Part shown: positions 34,106 through 42,772 of the stretch, piece after piece
How positions within the stretch are numbered: position 1 is the first letter of the stretch
Layout: the number at the start of each line of letters is the position of its first letter
Source: an uncultured bacterium
GTDB lineage: Bacteria; Patescibacteriota; Saccharimonadia; Saccharimonadales; Saccharimonadaceae
DNA: 64,000 bases
Reading direction: 5' to 3'
Assembly: GCA_937863415.1 (NCBI GenBank)
Contig: CALMFC010000005.1
Span: forward strand, 124,001-188,000
Position numbers and translations under genes: made by a program
The notes under the pieces: generated by a model
What the model was told of the DNA's origin: nothing
Seen by the model: only the letters and a program-made list of their open reading frames with translations
Databases searched by the model: none

Positions 34106-35548
34106 ATGTCAGAAAAATCGCATGAACTAAAATTTAGTAAAGAACTGGCCATCAACACAACACCAATACCTGGCTTGCTAATACTTGATCTACCAGTCCA
34201 TGGTGACAATCGAGGGTGGTTCAAAGAGAACTGGAATAACGCCAAAATGTCAGCTCTCGGATTACCCGAATTTAATCCAGTTCAAAATAATATCTCTTTT
34301 AACGCCGATGCGGGAGTCACGCGTGGCATACATGCCGAACCATGGGATAAATTTATATCTGTTGGGTCGGGTAAAATATTCGGTGCTTGGGTAGACCTGC
34401 GTGAAGGTGACAGCTTTGGCAGTATTTTTACAGCTGAATTAGACCCGACCAAAGCCATATTCGTACCGCGTGGCGTCGGCAATTCTTTCCAGGCACTTGA
34501 GGACGACACTGTCTATTCTTACCTGGTTAACGACCATTGGAGTGCTGAGGCACAGAGTCAATATACATTCCTAAATCTAGCTGACGAAACCGCAGACATT
34601 GATTGGCCAATTCCACTAACCCAAGCGTCATTATCTGACAAGGACCTGGCTCATCCACGCCTGCAGGACGTCACGCCAATGAAACCAAAACGAACGCTAA
34701 TCACAGGTAGCGACGGTCAACTGGGCAAAGCTTTGCGAGTTGTATTTCCAGATGCTGAATTTACCACACGCGCCGATCTAGATATAACTGATAAAAACAT
34801 CTACACTGCTCGTAACTGGCGTCAATACGACACAATTATTAATGCGGCTGCGTATACGGATGTTGACGGTGCCGAAACACCAGAGGGACGAAGATTGTCC
34901 TGGGAGATTAATGCTCGAGCTGTTGCAAACTTGGGAAAAATTGCAACCCAATATGATATCAAACTCGTTCAACCATCTAGTGAATATGTCTTTGACGGCA
35001 GTACATCACCACACAGTGAAGATGAGCCATCTAGCCCAATTAGTGTATACGGTCAAACCAAGGCCGCCGGTGATATTGCCGCTAGCGCTGTTCCAAAACA
35101 CTACATAGTCCGCACTAGTTGGGTTGTGGGTGAAGGCAAAAACTTTGTCAACACTATGAAGTCTCGTGCCGAAAGTGGTGCCAAATCGTCAGTAGTAAAT
35201 GACCAAATTGGTCGACTAACGTTTGCGTCCGACCTAGCTCGAGCCATTAAACATTTACTAACCCCTATTTCCCATTCCCCAACCCCCATTTCCCATCCAT
35301 ATGGAACCTATAACGTGTCGAGCGACGGCGACAACGTTAGCTGGGCTGATGTTGCAGCGGATGTATATGAATTAACTGGCCACAACCGAGACGACGTAAC
35401 GGGCATTACAACCGATGAATACTATGCCAGCAAAATCGGTACTGCCCAACGACCATTACAAAGCACACTAAACCTTGATAAAATAAAGGCAACGGGTTTT
35501 GTGCCACGTGACTGGCGCGAAGCTTTAGCTGAATACTTAGATAAATAG
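34106..35548 (+). CDS. fused dTDP-4-dehydrorhamnose 3,5-epimerase / reductase
   Basis: 480 aa, two enzymes in one chain. Residues about 10-190: RmlC-type cupin (DNRGWFKENW, VTRGIHAEPW with the catalytic His, VDLREGDSFG). Residues about 198-480: RmlD-type reductase (LITGSDGQLGKAL, NAAAYTDVDGAE, YVFDGS, SVYGQTK with the Y-x3-K pair). Together they finish dTDP-L-rhamnose. The reductase contains a short extra loop LTPISHSPTPISHP, encoded by a copy of the C-rich repeat at 35258-35297, before the GTYNVSS strand. No frameshift. Confidence 0.92.
   Translation: MSEKSHELKFSKELAINTTPIPGLLILDLPVHGDNRGWFKENWNNAKMSALGLPEFNPVQNNISFNADAGVTRGIHAEPWDKFISVGSGKIFGAWVDLREGDSFGSIFTAELDPTKAIFVPRGVGNSFQALEDDTVYSYLVNDHWSAEAQSQYTFLNLADETADIDWPIPLTQASLSDKDLAHPRLQDVTPMKPKRTLITGSDGQLGKALRVVFPDAEFTTRADLDITDKNIYTARNWRQYDTIINAAAYTDVDGAETPEGRRLSWEINARAVANLGKIATQYDIKLVQPSSEYVFDGSTSPHSEDEPSSPISVYGQTKAAGDIAASAVPKHYIVRTSWVVGEGKNFVNTMKSRAESGAKSSVVNDQIGRLTFASDLARAIKHLLTPISHSPTPISHPYGTYNVSSDGDNVSWADVAADVYELTGHNRDDVTGITTDEYYASKIGTAQRPLQSTLNLDKIKATGFVPRDWREALAEYLDK
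35258..35297. repeat. C-rich dispersed repeat inside the reductase gene
   Basis: TAACCCCTATTTCCCATTCC followed by AACCCCCATTTCCCAT; same family as 29521-29620. It stays in frame and adds a Pro/Ser/His loop. Confidence 0.55.
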
Positions 35549-35564
35549 GAACTGCGAGGATTAA

Positions 35565-36425
35565 ATGAAAGGAATTATATTAGCTGGTGGATCAGGTAGT
35601 CGCCTATGGCCAATTACCAAAGGTATTAGTAAGCAATTGATGCCAATTTACGACAAGCCGATGATCTACTATCCACTAACTACACTTATGTTAGCGGGAA
35701 TTCGGGATATTTTAATTATCACTACTCCCGAGGATCAGTCACAGTTCACTCGCCTACTTGGCGATGGATCACAGTGGGGAATCAACCTAAGTTACGAGGT
35801 GCAACCCTCACCCGACGGCCTAGCACAGGCGTTTATAATCGGCGAAGATTTCATTGGTAATGACAAAGTGGCGCTAGTATTAGGCGACAACATATTTCAC
35901 GGCAGCGACCTTGGCAAATCGCTCAAAGGCTGCGTCGACCCCGACGGTGGAACGGTCTTCGCCTACCGTGTATCAGACCCCGAACGCTATGGGGTTGTCG
36001 AATTTGACGATAACAAGGTTGCTGTATCGATCGAGGAAAAGCCAACCAGCCCCAAATCTGACTTCGCAGTGGTTGGACTATACTTTTATGACAATGACGT
36101 CGTTGAAATTGCCAAAAACGTCAAACCCAGTGAACGCGGTGAATTAGAAATAACTTCAATCAACGAAGAGTACCTACATCGCGGTAAATTAACTGTCACT
36201 ACACTCGATCGCGGTGATGTATGGCTAGATACCGGCACAATCGACAGCATGACGGATGCCGCCGATTATATCCGCGTAATTCAAACGCGAACTGGACTAA
36301 TAATCGGTAGTCCCGAAGAAGTCGCCTATCGTGAAGGTTTCGTCGATAAAAGCCAGCTTTCCACCCTAGCCGAACCACTTAAAAAATCAGGCTATGGCGA
36401 GTATCTCGTAAAGCTGGTAGAATAA
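35565..36425 (+). CDS. rfbA: glucose-1-phosphate thymidylyltransferase
   Basis: 286 aa, normal length. [22 protein letters not shown] is the nucleotide-binding signature; later [11 protein letters not shown] with metal Asp, and [20 protein letters not shown]. Makes dTDP-glucose for the two genes before it. 16 bases after the fused gene; GCGAGG ribosome site. Confidence 0.93.
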   Translation: MKGIILAGGSGSRLWPITKGISKQLMPIYDKPMIYYPLTTLMLAGIRDILIITTPEDQSQFTRLLGDGSQWGINLSYEVQPSPDGLAQAFIIGEDFIGNDKVALVLGDNIFHGSDLGKSLKGCVDPDGGTVFAYRVSDPERYGVVEFDDNKVAVSIEEKPTSPKSDFAVVGLYFYDNDVVEIAKNVKPSERGELEITSINEEYLHRGKLTVTTLDRGDVWLDTGTIDSMTDAADYIRVIQTRTGLIIGSPEEVAYREGFVDKSQLSTLAEPLKKSGYGEYLVKLVE

Positions 36426-36432
36426 GCCTATT

Positions 36433-37149
36433 ATGGGGTCAGCTAAGACACCTTTGCGAGTTTGCGTAGTTATCCCTGCTTACAATGAGGGAAGTGTTAT
36501 TGGAGATGTTGTTGCGGCTATAACAAAAACCTTTAAGCAAACTCCCTATTATACAGAGGTGGTAGTAATAAATGATGGCTCTAAGGATAACACTGGTATT
36601 GTCGCTAGAAAACACGGTGCTACTGTAATTAATCATATTTTAAATAGTGGTGCTGGTGGTGCGACAGCTACAGGTCTTAGCTATGCACAACAAAATGACT
36701 TTGACATAGCGGTAACGATGGATGGTGACGGACAGCACGATCCAAATGATGTCGTTAGAGGGGTGAAAGAAATTATTTCAAATAATAGCGACTTACTAAT
36801 TGGTAGTCGTCTGATCGACAGCAAGGGCATGTCTCGAGTAAAAGTGCTCGGCAACAAAGGTCTAAGTCTTATTACGTTTATAATTTTTGGCATAAGCTCA
36901 ACTGACTCCCAATCTGGTTTGAGGATTTTCTCCCGTGAAGCTCTTGAGAACCTCAAGTGGCAGACGAGTGGTTATGAATTTTGCAGTGAAATGCTTTGGC
37001 GTGCAAAACAACAGGGCTTAACTATTAATGAATATCCAATCAAAGCTATCTATACCGATTACTCAATTAAAAAAGGTCAAAACAACTGGAATGCAATTAA
37101 CATTATTAAAAGTTTACTTAAGCGACGTATTGCGGAGCTACTAGGATGA
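36433..37149 (+). CDS. family 2 glycosyltransferase (polyprenyl-phosphate sugar synthase type)
   Basis: 238 aa. VVIPAYNEGSVIGDVV, DGSKDNTG and TMDGDGQHDPND (DxD metal site) define a GT-A enzyme of the dolichol-phosphate sugar synthase group. C-terminal membrane helices are missing; a separate DUF2304 protein overlapping by 4 bases follows, and these two are commonly paired. Likely makes a lipid-phosphate sugar used outside the membrane. Confidence 0.88.
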   Translation: MGSAKTPLRVCVVIPAYNEGSVIGDVVAAITKTFKQTPYYTEVVVINDGSKDNTGIVARKHGATVINHILNSGAGGATATGLSYAQQNDFDIAVTMDGDGQHDPNDVVRGVKEIISNNSDLLIGSRLIDSKGMSRVKVLGNKGLSLITFIIFGISSTDSQSGLRIFSREALENLKWQTSGYEFCSEMLWRAKQQGLTINEYPIKAIYTDYSIKKGQNNWNAINIIKSLLKRRIAELLG

Positions 37150-37502
37150 GTCGGTATTTACTCCTCTTTTTGCTAAACCTACCATTTATATTGATGGCAA
37201 TACTTGGAGCTATAACTCAATACAAGTTAGGTAGGTCAACTAAGCAAAAATCAATTATCAGAATATCCCTTTGGATACTCATAGCTATCGGTCTCGCCCT
37301 CTCACAGACAATTTACGAGTGGATGTTTAGCCACAGCTTAACTCAAACTGAACCATTAAGTCTATTTGATGTTGTGCAAATAACAGCTATTGTAGTAGTA
37401 TTCTATATTGCTAATCGAACTCGATCAAAGATCGATATTCTTGAAAAGAGAGTTCAAGATTTACATCAGGAGCTATCTGTCAGACTGTCAGATATTAAAT
37501 AG
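37146..37502 (+). CDS. DUF2304 small membrane protein
   Basis: 118 aa, three membrane helices and a C-terminal coiled segment (RSKIDILEKRVQDLHQEL). Matches the DUF2304 proteins encoded directly after GT2 enzymes; probably a membrane partner of the preceding transferase, whose last codon it overlaps (ATGA). Confidence 0.8.
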   Translation: MSRYLLLFLLNLPFILMAILGAITQYKLGRSTKQKSIIRISLWILIAIGLALSQTIYEWMFSHSLTQTEPLSLFDVVQITAIVVVFYIANRTRSKIDILEKRVQDLHQELSVRLSDIK

Positions 37503-37503
37503 G

Positions 37504-38034
37504 ATGGACCAGAAGCCAACCTATCCCACCCCACGGGTAACTGACATACAAGAAATTAAACGTAAGGGCCCGTGGGACACCAAGTCAGGTGGTAGCCTAA
37601 ATGTGCTTTTTAGTATTGGGTATGACTCAATACAGGGGCGATTCTTGCGATATGAGAGATCGGAGCTAGAAATGATAGGTATGGACATTCGTGGATTGCG
37701 CTCCTACACTGTCACAGGACTCAAAAAGGGATCTGTAGGAGCACACGAATGGCACCGTTTGCGCAATGAATTAGTTTTTACAGTTAGAGGTAGCGTTAAG
37801 TGGACCTGCGAAGACACCTATGGTGAAATAGTAACTTTCTCGAAAAGTACTTCATTTGGGCTATGGATACCACCTTTCACACTTCACACATACGAGTCAC
37901 TCGAGGATAATTCTGAAATATTAGTTTTTGCGAATACCCTATTTCTACCAGATGACCCTACAACGCATGATACGTTTGATGCCACGTTATTCCAAAAGCT
38001 ACAAAATCAATATATTACAAAAAATAATAGTTAA
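37504..38034 (+). CDS. FdtA/WxcM-like cupin, sugar 3,4-ketoisomerase family
   Basis: 176 aa. A cupin barrel with GAHEWHRLRNELVFTVRGSVKW and FGLWIPPFTLHTYESL, as in FdtA/QdtA and the WxcM C-terminal domain, which isomerise dTDP-4-keto-6-deoxyglucose. The rfbB product would be the substrate, giving a second deoxysugar, but no aminotransferase follows and the active-site His pair is altered, so this is tentative. I use ATG 37504, one base after the previous stop codon. Confidence 0.65.
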   Translation: MDQKPTYPTPRVTDIQEIKRKGPWDTKSGGSLNVLFSIGYDSIQGRFLRYERSELEMIGMDIRGLRSYTVTGLKKGSVGAHEWHRLRNELVFTVRGSVKWTCEDTYGEIVTFSKSTSFGLWIPPFTLHTYESLEDNSEILVFANTLFLPDDPTTHDTFDATLFQKLQNQYITKNNS

Positions 38035-38101
38035 CTAACCCCTTCGGACCTTAGTCTATTTGTGGTAATATAAGTACCAGTTAACTAATCTCTGGAGTAT
38101 T

Positions 38102-39130
38102 ATGTTTAAAGGTAAAACACTTCTCATAACTGGTGGAACAGGATCATTTGGAAACGCGGTTCTAAATCGATTTTTAGATACCGATATTAAAGAAATCCGC
38201 ATATTTTCTCGTGATGAAAAAAAGCAAGATGATATGCGAAAACTATACAACAACGACAAGATTAAATTTTATATTGGCGATGTACGCAATCCTGACAGTA
38301 TACGCGATGCTATCAAGCGCGTTGATTATATATTCCACGCTGCTGCGCTTAAGCAGGTACCATCGTGCGAATTCTTCCCAATGGAGGCTGTACGAACAAA
38401 CGTACTCGGAACCGATAATGTTCTAACAGCAGCCATTGAGGAGGGTGTGAAGAAAATAATCTGTTTATCAACAGATAAAGCTGCGTATCCTATTAATGCT
38501 ATGGGTACATCGAAAGCTATGATGGAAAAAGTAATCATAGCTAAATCTCGAAACATAGACCCAACAGACACGACAATTGCCTGCACTCGATATGGAAATG
38601 TCATGGCGTCACGCGGATCAGTAATTCCGCTGTTTGTTGATCAAATTAAAGCCGGGAAACCAATTACGATTACCGACCCAAGTATGACAAGGTTCTTAAT
38701 GAATCTCGATGAAGCCGTAGACCTGGTTCTATTCGCTTTCGAACATGCTAAACAAGGCGACCTTTTTGTGCAGAAAGCACCAGCCAGTACGGTGGGCGAC
38801 CTTGCCCAGGCCCTCAAAGAACTCTTTGATTCAAAATCTGAAATAAAAACCATAGGAACTAGACATGGAGAAAAAGTTCACGAAACACTCATGACAAAGG
38901 AGGAGAAGGCAAAATCTGAAGATATGGGTGACTATTTTCGAATACCAGCTGATAACCGTGATTTAAATTATGACAAATACCTTGAGGACGGATCGAAGAA
39001 AATCACAGAGTCAGAGGAATATACATCGCACAACACAACCCAGCTTGACGTAAAAGGTACCGTTGAAAAACTACTCACAGTTGATTATATAAATCAAGAA
39101 CTTAGAGATATCCTAGGAAATAAATTATGA
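38102..39130 (+). CDS. UDP-sugar 4,6-dehydratase/5-epimerase-like (FnlA/CapE type)
   Basis: 342 aa. TLLITGGTGSFGNAVLNRFL, HAAALKQVPSCEFFPMEA and STDKAAYPINAMGTSK (the M-x3-K variant of Y-x3-K) are diagnostic of the FnlA/CapE/FlaA1 group acting on UDP-GlcNAc. First step to UDP-L-FucNAc or relatives. Ribosome site CTGGAG before ATG. Overlaps the following reductase by 4 bases. Confidence 0.85.
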   Translation: MFKGKTLLITGGTGSFGNAVLNRFLDTDIKEIRIFSRDEKKQDDMRKLYNNDKIKFYIGDVRNPDSIRDAIKRVDYIFHAAALKQVPSCEFFPMEAVRTNVLGTDNVLTAAIEEGVKKIICLSTDKAAYPINAMGTSKAMMEKVIIAKSRNIDPTDTTIACTRYGNVMASRGSVIPLFVDQIKAGKPITITDPSMTRFLMNLDEAVDLVLFAFEHAKQGDLFVQKAPASTVGDLAQALKELFDSKSEIKTIGTRHGEKVHETLMTKEEKAKSEDMGDYFRIPADNRDLNYDKYLEDGSKKITESEEYTSHNTTQLDVKGTVEKLLTVDYINQELRDILGNKL

Positions 39131-39978
39131 AAATACTCGTCCTTGGTGCTGGAGGAATGGCGGGCCATGTCGTAGCCACCTATCTGGCAAATAAAAGACA
39201 CGATGTACATACTTTATCCGCAAAGAATAAGCTAAACGATTCAACGACCCTACTAGATGTAACTAATCAGGCTAAACTTGAATTATTTTTAGTCAATAAT
39301 ACATTTGATATAGTAATTAACTGTGTTGGACTGTTAGTTAAGCAAAGCGATGAGAGAAAAGACCTAGCTTCATACCTAAATGGATTTCTGCCTCATTATC
39401 TAGAGAATTTTTATAAAGATATGTCCACAAAGATTATACACTTGAGTACAGATTGTGTATTTTCAGGAAGAAATGCACCTTACTATGAAAATTCACCTTA
39501 TGATGGTGAATTGTTTTACGACCGATCAAAAGCTCTTGGGGAAATTGTAAACAGTAAAGACCTTACCTTTAGAATGTCTATCATAGGACCAGACATACAT
39601 CCAAACGGAATCGGACTCTTCAACTGGTTCTATGCGCAAAAAGGGCAGATCAATGGATACACAGATGCAATTTGGAATGGTATAACCACAATAGAGCTTG
39701 CTAAGGGTATAAATGCCGCAATTGCACAAAATCTAGTCGGCTTATATCATCTTGTACCAAATGTTAACATATCAAAATATGATCTGTTAAAATTATTTAA
39801 GCAAACTTTTAACAAAAATGATCTAATAATCAACCCAGACCCGACTGTCTCATTTGATAAAACGTTGGTTAATACAAGAAATGACTTCGACTTTGATGTC
39901 TCTACCTATGAGGATATGATAGAGGAGATGCAGGAATGGATAAATAACCATAAAACACTCTATGGTCACTATAAATAA
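39127..39978 (+). CDS. RmlD-like sugar nucleotide reductase
   Basis: 283 aa. Rossmann start VLGAGGMAGHVVATYL, VINCVGLLVKQSD, HLSTDCVFSG, YDRSKALGE (Y-x3-K). This matches the reductase (CapF N-terminal/WbjC-like) that follows FnlA/CapE enzymes, but the cupin half of CapF is missing. Probably reduces the 4-keto sugar. Overlaps the next gene by 17 bases. Confidence 0.75.
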   Translation: MKILVLGAGGMAGHVVATYLANKRHDVHTLSAKNKLNDSTTLLDVTNQAKLELFLVNNTFDIVINCVGLLVKQSDERKDLASYLNGFLPHYLENFYKDMSTKIIHLSTDCVFSGRNAPYYENSPYDGELFYDRSKALGEIVNSKDLTFRMSIIGPDIHPNGIGLFNWFYAQKGQINGYTDAIWNGITTIELAKGINAAIAQNLVGLYHLVPNVNISKYDLLKLFKQTFNKNDLIINPDPTVSFDKTLVNTRNDFDFDVSTYEDMIEEMQEWINNHKTLYGHYK

Positions 39979-41245
39979 TAAAGACAAACCTAAAAAGGCT
40001 CTCATAGTGGGGCAGCACTACTGGCCAGAAACTTTTCGAATCACAGATATAGCGGAAGGCCTTGTAGAGAATGGTTATGATGTAACGGTTTTATGCGGAA
40101 CACCAAACTATCCAACTGGAAAATTCTTTAAGGGCTATCGTTTTCTACAATTCAAAAAAGAAACGCATAATGGAGTAAAGATTATTCGCGTCCCTGAAAT
40201 ACCCAGGGGAAACAATTCAAACGTGCGCATATTCATTAACTATATTTCTTTTCCGTTATTTTCATTGTTTTATATTCCATTTTTATTGTTCAGGAGATAT
40301 GACCGAGTAATTGCATACCAACTATCGCCCGTATTCATGTCGTTGCCTGCAATAATTCTTGCAAAGTTAAAACGGAAACCGTTATATTTTTACGTGTGTG
40401 ATTTTTGGCCACATAGCCTCCTCTCTATCCTCGACATAAAGAATAGCTTAGTGCGTAAATTTATAACAAGTGTGTCCTATTGGCACTACAGAAGATCAGA
40501 CGGAATCATAGGTGTGTTCAAGGGTATGCAAGAACGTTTTATAAGCGAAGTCGGTATTCTAAGAGACAAAACCCTATATATACCACAGGCCCCAGAGAAA
40601 ATATATGAGCTACAGGTAAATGATAAAGACCTTCAGAAAAGATTTTCTAATACGTTTAACGTATTATTTGCTGGTAATATAAATCCTGCACAGTGTTTTG
40701 ATGTAATTACAAAAGCAGCAAAAATCGTGAAAGATAAAGGTCATACAAATATTCGCTACGTGATATTGGGTGACGGTATGTCTCGAAAATGGCTGGAGAA
40801 CGAGGTCAAAAGATTGAATATCGACGATCAGTTTGTTTTTGAAGGATTCAAACCTGTAGAGGATGTACCAAAATACCAGACAATAGCCGATGCAACAATA
40901 GTTGCGCTTTCTAAAAGTCCGCTTTTTGAATATGGAATACCAGCAAAGGTATATTCATACATGGCGTCTGGCAAGCCTATACTTGGCGCCATGGACGGAG
41001 AAGGAAAAAGGTTAATAAACGAGTATAGTAGTTGTGGTTTTTGCGTTGACTCTGGTGACTCAAAGGGTCTGGCTAAATCAATAGCTAAGCTAGTTAATAT
41101 GCCTAAAACAGATCGTAAGAAAATGGGCAGAAATGGGCAGAAATACCATTTCGAACATTTCGAAAGAGAAATTAACTTAAATCGTTTCATAGAATTCGTA
41201 TTCAACAATAATCGCATTATAGATAATGAATACCCTGATTATTAA
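39962..41245 (+). CDS. family 4 glycosyltransferase, WbuB-like
   Basis: 427 aa. ALIVGQHYWPETFRITDIAEGL is the typical opening of WbuB/WcaI-like enzymes; SPLFEYGIPAKVYSYMASGKPILG is the donor site. WbuB adds L-FucNAc in E. coli, which fits the two sugar enzymes before it. Overlaps the reductase by 17 bases, so tightly coupled. Confidence 0.85.
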   Translation: MVTINNKDKPKKALIVGQHYWPETFRITDIAEGLVENGYDVTVLCGTPNYPTGKFFKGYRFLQFKKETHNGVKIIRVPEIPRGNNSNVRIFINYISFPLFSLFYIPFLLFRRYDRVIAYQLSPVFMSLPAIILAKLKRKPLYFYVCDFWPHSLLSILDIKNSLVRKFITSVSYWHYRRSDGIIGVFKGMQERFISEVGILRDKTLYIPQAPEKIYELQVNDKDLQKRFSNTFNVLFAGNINPAQCFDVITKAAKIVKDKGHTNIRYVILGDGMSRKWLENEVKRLNIDDQFVFEGFKPVEDVPKYQTIADATIVALSKSPLFEYGIPAKVYSYMASGKPILGAMDGEGKRLINEYSSCGFCVDSGDSKGLAKSIAKLVNMPKTDRKKMGRNGQKYHFEHFEREINLNRFIEFVFNNNRIIDNEYPDY

Positions 41246-41259
41246 ATCATAAAATAGGT

Positions 41260-41265
41260 TATAAT
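41260..41265 (+). promoter_or_regulatory. -10 box (TATAAT) of the small transporter gene
   Basis: TATAAT, 7 bases before ATG 41273; favours ATG over the TTG three bases earlier. Confidence 0.5.
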
Positions 41266-41272
41266 TAATTTG

Positions 41273-41632
41273 ATGTCAAAACTAATAATTCTTGCGTACG
41301 TAATCGCCACAGCACTAGGTCTTGTAATTTTAAAACTTGGAACTGGCGGGGGAAGTCCTGTTGAGTTAATAGCTGGAAAACTACATTTTAACATCAACCC
41401 ACTAGTCTTAACAGGAATTGTACTGTATGGAGTAAGCTTCTTTTTATATATATTTTTAATATCAAAATTTAACCTAGGCTACATTATTCCCCTCACTACG
41501 GCATTGGTGTATATTCTTATCTTCTTTGCTTCATTTATTATTTTCAAAGAAGTCTTCACGGTCGTAAAAATCCTTGGTATCGTGCTTATTTTGGGTGGTG
41601 TTATATTGTTAAATATTGGAAAGACAAGCTAG
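41273..41632 (+). CDS. SMR/EamA-like four-helix small membrane protein
   Basis: 119 aa, four helices. YIIPLTTALVYILIFFASFIIFKEVFTVVKILGIVLILGGV matches the end of small multidrug-resistance or ArnE/ArnF-like proteins. In polysaccharide loci such pairs flip undecaprenyl-phosphate sugars; only one subunit is present here. Own promoter. Confidence 0.7.
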   Translation: MSKLIILAYVIATALGLVILKLGTGGGSPVELIAGKLHFNINPLVLTGIVLYGVSFFLYIFLISKFNLGYIIPLTTALVYILIFFASFIIFKEVFTVVKILGIVLILGGVILLNIGKTS

Positions 41633-42187
41633 ATATTGTACTCCTTGTAATAACTCTCCCGTCATTCTAAAACCAATTGGACACCATACCTATAATTTAG
41701 ACTTGCTACATATAATAGGACCTGTTGATTAATTTTATTATATGTATCAGTGTTACGTAGCATCAATTGATGTAATGTTCACTATCGCCTATTATTCAAC
41801 AATCAAAACACATACCGTCATACAAAAAACAGTTAACTCAGTCCTTAATAAAAGCTCATTATCTGGAGCGAAGTCGCAATATCTATCTACTGACACGTTA
41901 TAATCTAAACAGTATTAACTGCAGAGTACTACGCTAATTTGCCTCTAATGTATCCGACTACTCCACACATAATTTATCTGTGTTCCGAAGTTTGGTCATT
42001 TATTAATAAAGTGCAGCTTTCATTAGGCTTTGAGCGTATCTAGTAAAAACCAACTTGCATTAATCTTTATTTATGATTTTGTATTAGTAATTACCAATGA
42101 CATCATCTCAAACTAAGCTTGACTAGGATATACATAACCGTTATAGTTATACTCAATATCCACCATAATCTTTAAAATTTAAATACC
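41633..42187. other. AT-rich intergenic stretch without a supported gene
   Basis: 555 bases of low GC. No conserved coding signal, RNA fold or long repeat seen. The only frame of note is 53 codons (41742-41903), with no ribosome site and ordinary composition. It may be the remains of a deleted gene. Confidence 0.5.
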
Positions 42188-42772
42188 ATGCAAATCAAAA
42201 AAACGTTACATAAAAAATCTAGTCGCAAATTATTATATGTCACCGCCATAGTAGTCGGCATAATATTGCTTGGCTATGGTATATTCGCTTACGCAACCAA
42301 TAGCTGGCCATTTAATTCTATACAAAAAACTATTATACAAAACAAATCTCAATCCGATGAAGCTGGTGACGTAAAACAAACCCCAGATAACAGCACGGGA
42401 CAACCCACTGGTACCGATAAGTCGCCGACTAACAAAACACCAACTCAATATGATACACCCCAAGGTGAAAAGATCCAGCCAAACACACTTACGGGTATTA
42501 TAAACTACAAAAATATATCTGATGGTATTTTAACCATTCGTAATACGATTGATCAAAAAATCACAGATGGTAACTGCAAGCTTGTCTTAACCAACAAATC
42601 AACCGGTAAAACAATAACTCAAACCGCTGATATTCTTGCCAACCCCTCTTCTTCAACCTGCAAGGGCTTTAGCGTATCAACTACTAAACTTTCGAGTGGT
42701 ATTTGGGACATAACAATCACAATCACAAGCGGCGATCAGAAGGGTGTCCTAAGGAGTAGCGTCAACATATGA
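42188..42772 (+). CDS. membrane-anchored secreted hypothetical protein
   Basis: 194 aa. Basic N-terminus, one helix (about 15-34), a Thr/Pro/Asn/Lys-rich linker (55-100), and a beta domain with two cysteines (DGNCKLVL and SSTCKGF), probably disulfide-bonded. Similar in plan to the 494-985 protein. Overlaps the cell-wall-hydrolase-like gene by 4 bases, so they act together or are at least co-expressed. Confidence 0.65.
   Translation: MQIKKTLHKKSSRKLLYVTAIVVGIILLGYGIFAYATNSWPFNSIQKTIIQNKSQSDEAGDVKQTPDNSTGQPTGTDKSPTNKTPTQYDTPQGEKIQPNTLTGIINYKNISDGILTIRNTIDQKITDGNCKLVLTNKSTGKTITQTADILANPSSSTCKGFSVSTTKLSSGIWDITITITSGDQKGVLRSSVNI

Noticed and set aside
41742-41903. 53-codon frame in the AT-rich gap
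   Set aside because: No ribosome site, no recognisable motif, within chance for such sequence.
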